DNA from: Polynucleobacter sp.
Lineage (GTDB): Bacteria; Pseudomonadota; Gammaproteobacteria; Burkholderiales; Burkholderiaceae
Direction: 5' to 3'
NCBI GenBank assembly: GCA_023257325.1
Contig: JALRCP010000061.1
Coordinates: forward strand, 1 to 11,248
DNA: 11,248 nucleotides
The translations under genes and the position numbers were made by a program. Under the pieces are notes generated by a model that was given only the letters and a program-made list of their open reading frames with translations, was not told where the DNA came from and ran no database searches. This document shows, in pieces, positions 7,430 to 11,248 of the stretch (positions within the stretch are counted from its first letter, which is position 1; each line of letters opens with the position of its first letter).

Positions 7430-8218
7430 TTAATGATTGTGTCCCCAGTGGCCCAATTCAGAAATAAATAGCACCAAGACCACCCCTAGAGCAATCAATA
7501 GAACCTGCTCAAGAGATTCTTTGAGCTTGGGTCTTCTGTGCATTTGAGGCATGAGGTCGCTCACAGCGATGTAAATAAAACTACTCGATGCCAAGACAAT
7601 CACATAAGGAATCAATGCTTCGGTTTGATCCAAAAAGAAGTATCCCAACACACCACCCAAAACAGCCATCATGCTGGAGAGAAAGTTATAGACCAAGGCC
7701 CTGGCTTTTGTAAAACCAGCGTTCAGTAAAACAATGAAGTCGCCGACCTCTTGAGGAATTTCATGCAAGGCAATCGCCACAGCAGTTAATACGCCAATAT
7801 GTGGATCCACCAAAAATGCCGCGGCAATCAAAATGCCATCAGCAAAGTTGTGTAAACCATCACCTAACAAAATAACCCAACCACTCTTACCGGCAGACTC
7901 TGCGTCATGACCGTGATGGTGTCCATGACCATCGTGCTCATGATGGTGAGAATGTCTTAGTAAGGCTGCTTTTTCTAAAACAAAAAAGCCCAGTAAACCG
8001 ACTAACAAAGTAATGAATAAAGAAGGGATATCCACCGCTGGAGTTGTAAAAGCTTCCGGCAATGAATGCAATAAAGCGGTGGCTAACAATACCCCGACAG
8101 ACAAGCTCACCATCTTATCGACCATGCGGGACAAAATGGTGAGTGACAAACTAGCGGCTGCAGCGATACTTAAGATTCCGGCTACCGTAGTAGCCAGAAT
8201 GATCCAAAACAAGGTCAT
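7430..8218 (-). CDS. ZIP-family divalent metal transporter
   Basis: An inner-membrane importer of zinc or a related divalent metal. The 262 residues show eight likely membrane segments (about 4-24, 34-52, 63-83, 113-135, 139-160, 174-195, 202-221, 238-254). A His-rich cytoplasmic-type loop at 89-104, with ten His in 16 residues, lies between segments 3 and 4. Segment 4 has HNFADG (H123, N124, D127) and segment 5 HEIPQE (H152, E153, Q156, E157), which are the transport-site signatures. Metal choice (Zn, Fe, Mn) cannot be set by sequence. The start codon overlaps the stop of the upstream hydrolase gene as ATGA, so its translation is probably coupled. No dedicated metal-responsive operator was seen upstream, which lies in coding sequence. 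Confidence 0.92.
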   Translation of the reverse strand: MTLFWIILATTVAGILSIAAAASLSLTILSRMVDKMVSLSVGVLLATALLHSLPEAFTTPAVDIPSLFITLLVGLLGFFVLEKAALLRHSHHHEHDGHGHHHGHDAESAGKSGWVILLGDGLHNFADGILIAAAFLVDPHIGVLTAVAIALHEIPQEVGDFIVLLNAGFTKARALVYNFLSSMMAVLGGVLGYFFLDQTEALIPYVIVLASSSFIYIAVSDLMPQMHRRPKLKESLEQVLLIALGVVLVLFISELGHWGHNH

Positions 8219-9120
8219 ACCACTCCTTGCTGCTTAAACCAATCCAAACATCTCTCCCAGCCATCTTTGGCAGGGCCTTCACGATAGGTTGCACGATAGT
8301 CCGCATGGAAGGCATGAGGAGCATCAGGATAAATCACGAATTGAGAAATTTGAGCGGCCTTGTTGTCTTTGGCAGCAGCCAAAGCTTTTTTCATTTGATC
8401 CACGCTCTCAAGTGAGATGCCTGTATCGGCGGCTCCATAAAGACCCAATACAGGGGCTTTCATTTGAGCGGCTAAGTCGACTGGGTGAAGTGGATTGTTT
8501 GGTGTTTTATCCCCAATCACGCGACCATACCAAGCGACCCCTGCGCGCATTTGCGGAATTTGTGCACAAGCCAACCAAGTGATACGACCACCCCAACAGA
8601 AACCAGTGATACCGATTCGCTTCACATCACCGCCATTTTTACCCGCCCATGCAATACCCGCTTGAAGATCCGCCATGACTTGTTCATCGGAAGTTTTACC
8701 AACAATCTCTTTGAGGATTTCTGCCATGGTTCCCAAAGTATTGGGATCACCAGCCCTCACAAATAATTCTGGCGCAATGGCCATGTAGCCCATCTTGGCA
8801 AAACGTCTGGCCACATCGGCAATGTATTCATGAACACCAAAAATTTCACTGATCACAAAAACAACCGGCAACGGTTTCTTGGCAGAATTTTTAGGCCTAG
8901 CCACATAAGCGGGAACATCAAAACCCTTTGACTGAAAACTTACCTCTTCTGCTTCAATGCCATCAAAGTTTGTTTTGATGGCTTGGGCCATCACCGGCTC
9001 AGCCGCAGCCACATATCCAACACCCATGGTTGCAATCGCACCCGTTTTTAAAAAATCACGGCGAGTTGTTCCAGAAGGATTAAGCAATGATTGCGCTTCT
9101 TTGATTAAATTTTTATCCAT
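8215..9120 (-). CDS. Dienelactone-hydrolase-family protein with Tat signal
   Basis: An alpha/beta hydrolase of the dienelactone hydrolase family, 301 residues. The N-terminus has a twin-arginine motif TTRRDFLK (R20, R21), an apolar stretch GAIATMGVGYVAAA and a likely cleavage site near VMAQA (47), so export folded to the periplasm is expected. The nucleophile is C175 in GFCWGG, with D232 in GAADTG and H269 in DAPHAFH; E92 in SEIFGVHEY matches the glutamate that holds the resting cysteine. Classical DLH opens dienelactones in chlorocatechol breakdown, but exported members of this family have no settled substrate and no such pathway is nearby. The start is set by AAGGAG 6 bases upstream. It follows polA by 33 bases with no terminator between. 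Confidence 0.9.
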   Translation of the reverse strand: MDKNLIKEAQSLLNPSGTTRRDFLKTGAIATMGVGYVAAAEPVMAQAIKTNFDGIEAEEVSFQSKGFDVPAYVARPKNSAKKPLPVVFVISEIFGVHEYIADVARRFAKMGYMAIAPELFVRAGDPNTLGTMAEILKEIVGKTSDEQVMADLQAGIAWAGKNGGDVKRIGITGFCWGGRITWLACAQIPQMRAGVAWYGRVIGDKTPNNPLHPVDLAAQMKAPVLGLYGAADTGISLESVDQMKKALAAAKDNKAAQISQFVIYPDAPHAFHADYRATYREGPAKDGWERCLDWFKQQGVV

Positions 9121-9126
9121 ACCTAT

Positions 9127-9132
9127 CTCCTT
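9127..9132 (-). promoter_or_regulatory. Strong ribosome binding site of the hydrolase gene
   Basis: AAGGAG on the minus strand, 6 bases before ATG 9120. A near-consensus site here, in the 33-bp gap after polA, suggests efficient independent translation within a polA-led transcript. Confidence 0.7.
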
Positions 9133-9153
9133 TTCATTGTTTTTCGCTACAAC

Positions 9154-11088
9154 TTAATGAGCTTCTTCCCAATTAGAACCCACACCGACTTCAACTAATA
9201 AAGGTACTTTTAACTTTGCAACACCCGTCATCAACTGAGGCAGATGTTCCTGAACAAAGGCCAGCTCACTTTGGGGAACTTCTAATACCAGTTCATCATG
9301 CACCTGCAAAAGCATACTAGTTTCTAAGTGATTTTGCTCTATCCAACGCTGAACAGCAATCATGGCCAATTTAATCAAGTCGGCTGCTGTCCCTTGCATG
9401 GGGGCATTGATTGCAGCTCGTTCGGCACCCTGGCGACGCATACCGTTATTGCTTCTAATTTCTGGCAACCACAAACGTCGGCCGAAAACAGTTTCAACAT
9501 ATCCTCTTTCCTTCGCCTGAACACGAGTTTGAGCCATGTAATCGGCCACCCCAGGATATCTGGCAAAGTAAGTATCAATGTACTGCTGAGCTGCTGAACG
9601 CTCAATCCCCAAGTTACTGGCTAAACCAAACGCACTCATGCCATAAATCAGTCCAAAGTTAATCACCTTGGCATACCGTCTTTGTTCTGAGCTTACTTGG
9701 TTTAAATCAACATGAAACATTTCAGCAGCAGTCGCTTTATGAATATCTTCTCCGGCGGCAAAAGCTTTTAACAAACTCTCATCTTCTGCAATGTGCGCCA
9801 TGATGCGCAATTCAATTTGAGAGTAATCGGCCGAAACCATGACAGACCCGGGTTTGGCCACAAAAGCCTCGCGAATTTTTCGCCCCTCTTCGGTTCTCAC
9901 CGGGATATTTTGTAAATTCGGATCACTAGAAGCCAAGCGTCCAGTGACAGCGACTGCTTGAGAGTAACTGGTATGAACTCGGCCAGTTTTGGGATTCACC
10001 ATGCGCGGTAATTTTTCAATATAGGTGGATTGCAATTTGGCCAAACCGCGATAATCCAAAATACGTGCTGGCAAGGGATAGTTCTCAGCCAACTTTTGCA
10101 ATACCTCTTCGTCCGTGGACGGCGCCCCCGAGGGCGTCTTCTTGATAATGGGTAGCTCTAATTTGCCAAAGAGGATTTCTCCAATTTGTTTGGGCGATTG
10201 AATATTGAATGGCTGGCCTGCCAACTCATGGATCTGTTTTTCCAAATCGAGTAATCGCTGCCCCACCATTTGCCCTTGGCTCGACAACTTTGCAGAATCA
10301 ATCAAAATACCATTGCGCTCCATCACAGCCAAAGCATGCATGGCTGGCATTTCAATGTCTTGATAAATGGTCAACAGCTTTTTATCAGCCTCAATCGCAG
10401 GGTACATGGCATGATGGAGTCTTAAAGTGATGTCTGCATCTTCAGCGGCATACTGAGTCGCAGTTTCAAGATTGACCTGATCAAAAGTAATTTGATGAGC
10501 CCCCTTGCCGCATACCTCTTCGTAAGCAATCGTCTTCTCACCCAAATGTCTGGTGGCCAAGCTATCCATGTCATGACTAAGATGTGACTCCAAGACATAA
10601 GATTGCAGCAAGGTGTCATGCGCGATGCCTCGCAACTGAATGCCACAATTATTCAAAATATGAATGTCATATTTGAGATTCTGTCCTAGCTTTAAATGCT
10701 GTTCACTTTCAAGCCAAGGCTTTAATTTTGAAAGCACCCAACTTTTATCCAATTGCTCTTCATTGGTGGTGTGCGCCAAAGGGATATAACAAGCCTCCCC
10801 CACCTCAACCGCCAAAGAAATACCGACCAAGTCAACTCTCATGGCATCTAAGCCGGTTGTTTCAGTGTCGACACAGGTCAACTTAGCCGCTTCAATTTTT
10901 TGAATCCAACGATCCAGTTCAGCTTCAGTTTGAACACAAGAGTAACGACGTTCAATCACTTGACTGGACCTTTCGGCCACAAATCCAAATAAATCAGGGG
11001 TGGTCACATTCGTCGGCGCCACCGTTTTTTCTGCAACTTCGGCCTTGCCTATGGGGGCATCCTTGGAAATACCTTGCTGGCGATCCAA
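9154..11088 (-). CDS. polA: DNA polymerase I, proofreading and polymerase domains only (5' end lost)
   Basis: Fills gaps in repair and Okazaki-fragment processing. What remains is the Klenow-like part of 644 codons. The 3'-5' exonuclease domain has DTETTGLD (D74, E76), GQNLKYD (D141) and YAAEDAD (D217). The polymerase domain has TGRLASSDPNLQNIP (382-396), motif A DYSQIELR (D421), motif B RRYAKVINFGLIYG (470-483; K474, Y482) and motif C QVHDE (D598). All catalytic residues are present, so proofreading should be active. Offset from E. coli Pol I is about 280 residues, exactly the missing 5' nuclease domain. The listed start is a TTG with no ribosome site, and the frame continues only to a stop at 11116-11118. 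It is better read as a gene cut off near 11070-11090 than as a natural short form. Confidence 0.9.
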   Translation of the reverse strand: MDRQQGISKDAPIGKAEVAEKTVAPTNVTTPDLFGFVAERSSQVIERRYSCVQTEAELDRWIQKIEAAKLTCVDTETTGLDAMRVDLVGISLAVEVGEACYIPLAHTTNEEQLDKSWVLSKLKPWLESEQHLKLGQNLKYDIHILNNCGIQLRGIAHDTLLQSYVLESHLSHDMDSLATRHLGEKTIAYEEVCGKGAHQITFDQVNLETATQYAAEDADITLRLHHAMYPAIEADKKLLTIYQDIEMPAMHALAVMERNGILIDSAKLSSQGQMVGQRLLDLEKQIHELAGQPFNIQSPKQIGEILFGKLELPIIKKTPSGAPSTDEEVLQKLAENYPLPARILDYRGLAKLQSTYIEKLPRMVNPKTGRVHTSYSQAVAVTGRLASSDPNLQNIPVRTEEGRKIREAFVAKPGSVMVSADYSQIELRIMAHIAEDESLLKAFAAGEDIHKATAAEMFHVDLNQVSSEQRRYAKVINFGLIYGMSAFGLASNLGIERSAAQQYIDTYFARYPGVADYMAQTRVQAKERGYVETVFGRRLWLPEIRSNNGMRRQGAERAAINAPMQGTAADLIKLAMIAVQRWIEQNHLETSMLLQVHDELVLEVPQSELAFVQEHLPQLMTGVAKLKVPLLVEVGVGSNWEEAH

Positions 11089-11174
11089 TGAAAGCCGTTG
11101 CGGGGCTGAACCGTCTCAGCGTCCGGCACATCACCGAGGCAATCGAGGCTATGGCAAAGAGGAGCGCAAATTGA
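11088..11174 (+). CDS. Possible C-terminal end of an unknown gene past the polA break
   Basis: A plus-strand frame passes through the break and ends at TGA 11172-11174. The last residues read GLNRLSVRHITEAIEAMAKR followed by SAN. Its codons from about 11106 on favour G or C at the third position, unlike the A/T-rich genes to the left. The true start is unknown, and the ATG at 11088 is only a convenient boundary. I do not recognise the protein. It overlaps the next frame as TTGA, a normal coupling arrangement, which is the main reason to think it is real. Confidence 0.3.
   Translation: MKAVAGLNRLSVRHITEAIEAMAKRSAN
11158..11164 (+). promoter_or_regulatory. Ribosome binding site for the edge gene
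   Basis: AGAGGAG lies 6 bases before the TTG at 11171. Purine match and spacing are both very good, which supports the TTG as a true start in spite of the rare codon. Confidence 0.35.
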
Positions 11175-11248
11175 TCCATCCGCGCACACCACCGAACCGC
11201 ATTGTCGGCCGCACTCGCGGCTTCAAGTCTCGCGTTATTCGCAAATTC
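11171..11248 (+). CDS. Possible start of an unknown gene, cut by the window end
   Basis: Starting from TTG 11171, the frame is open to the edge (26 codons) and begins MIHPRTPPNRIVGRTRGFKS. It is rich in Arg, Lys and Pro, with many GC-ending codons, and is preceded by AGAGGAG. I cannot assign a family. In this GC-rich stretch other frames are also open, so the coding call is tentative. Confidence 0.3.
   Translation, partial: MIHPRTPPNRIVGRTRGFKSRVIRKF

Noticed and set aside
7420..7495. Inverted repeat ATTGCTCT / AGAGCAAT as a shared terminator between the sulfurtransferase and ZIP genes
   Set aside because: The 8-bp arms are 60 bases apart with no T-run, so a stable terminator is unlikely.
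9154..11088. A natural Klenow-type Pol I starting at TTG 11088
   Set aside because: There is no ribosome site, the residues before the break are ordinary interdomain linker, and the composition change begins at the same place.
1..11248. CRISPR arrays, tRNAs, insertion sequences, toxin-antitoxin or defence genes
   Set aside because: No repeat-spacer pattern, cloverleaf, transposase or known defence motif was found on either strand.

Overview
This is about 11 kb of compact, moderately low-G+C bacterial DNA. It most resembles a freshwater betaproteobacterium of the Burkholderiales, such as Polynucleobacter or a close relative. That placement rests on three things: divergent rpsU and tsaD, the xseB-ispA-dxs-folE2 order with a Rieske oxygenase gene diverging from it, and the protein sequences themselves. 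It is inference; no database search was possible.

Left part (1-1414). A 65-base edge is unassigned. rpsU (ribosomal protein S21) lies on the minus strand and diverges from tsaD (tRNA t6A synthesis) on the plus strand. The 77-bp gap holds an extended -10 element for rpsU and a run of A-tracts spaced by about one helical turn.

Centre-left (1406-5306, minus strand). xseB, ispA, dxs and folE2 form a tight operon covering exonuclease VII small subunit, farnesyl diphosphate synthase, DXP synthase and type IB GTP cyclohydrolase. xseB and ispA overlap as TAATG, and folE2 starts about 20 bases past the dxs stop. folE2 converges on tsaD with a 9-bp overlap. The best intrinsic terminator for the operon (10-bp perfect stem, T-rich tail) is embedded antisense in the last codons of tsaD.

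Centre-right (5307-7415). A 155-bp divergent gap carries a consensus -10, a long inverted repeat and a UUCG hairpin followed by seven T. It leads into a two-gene plus-strand unit: a Rieske-type non-heme iron oxygenase and a 3-mercaptopyruvate-type sulfurtransferase. Their substrates cannot be read from the sequence.

Right part (7430-11088, minus strand). The order of transcription is polA, a Tat-exported dienelactone-hydrolase-family protein, and a ZIP metal transporter; the last two overlap as ATGA. polA contains proofreading and polymerase domains but no 5' nuclease domain. Its reading frame ends at about 11088-11118, where the DNA changes to roughly 59% G+C and looks like the junction of two plus-strand genes from another context. 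This is either a contig chimera or a real insertion or rearrangement.

Most of the window is conserved housekeeping sequence. I found no CRISPR array, tRNA, rRNA, insertion sequence or defence system. The points that merit a second look are the terminator hidden in tsaD, the leader of the Rieske gene, the curved rpsU/tsaD spacer and the broken polA end.
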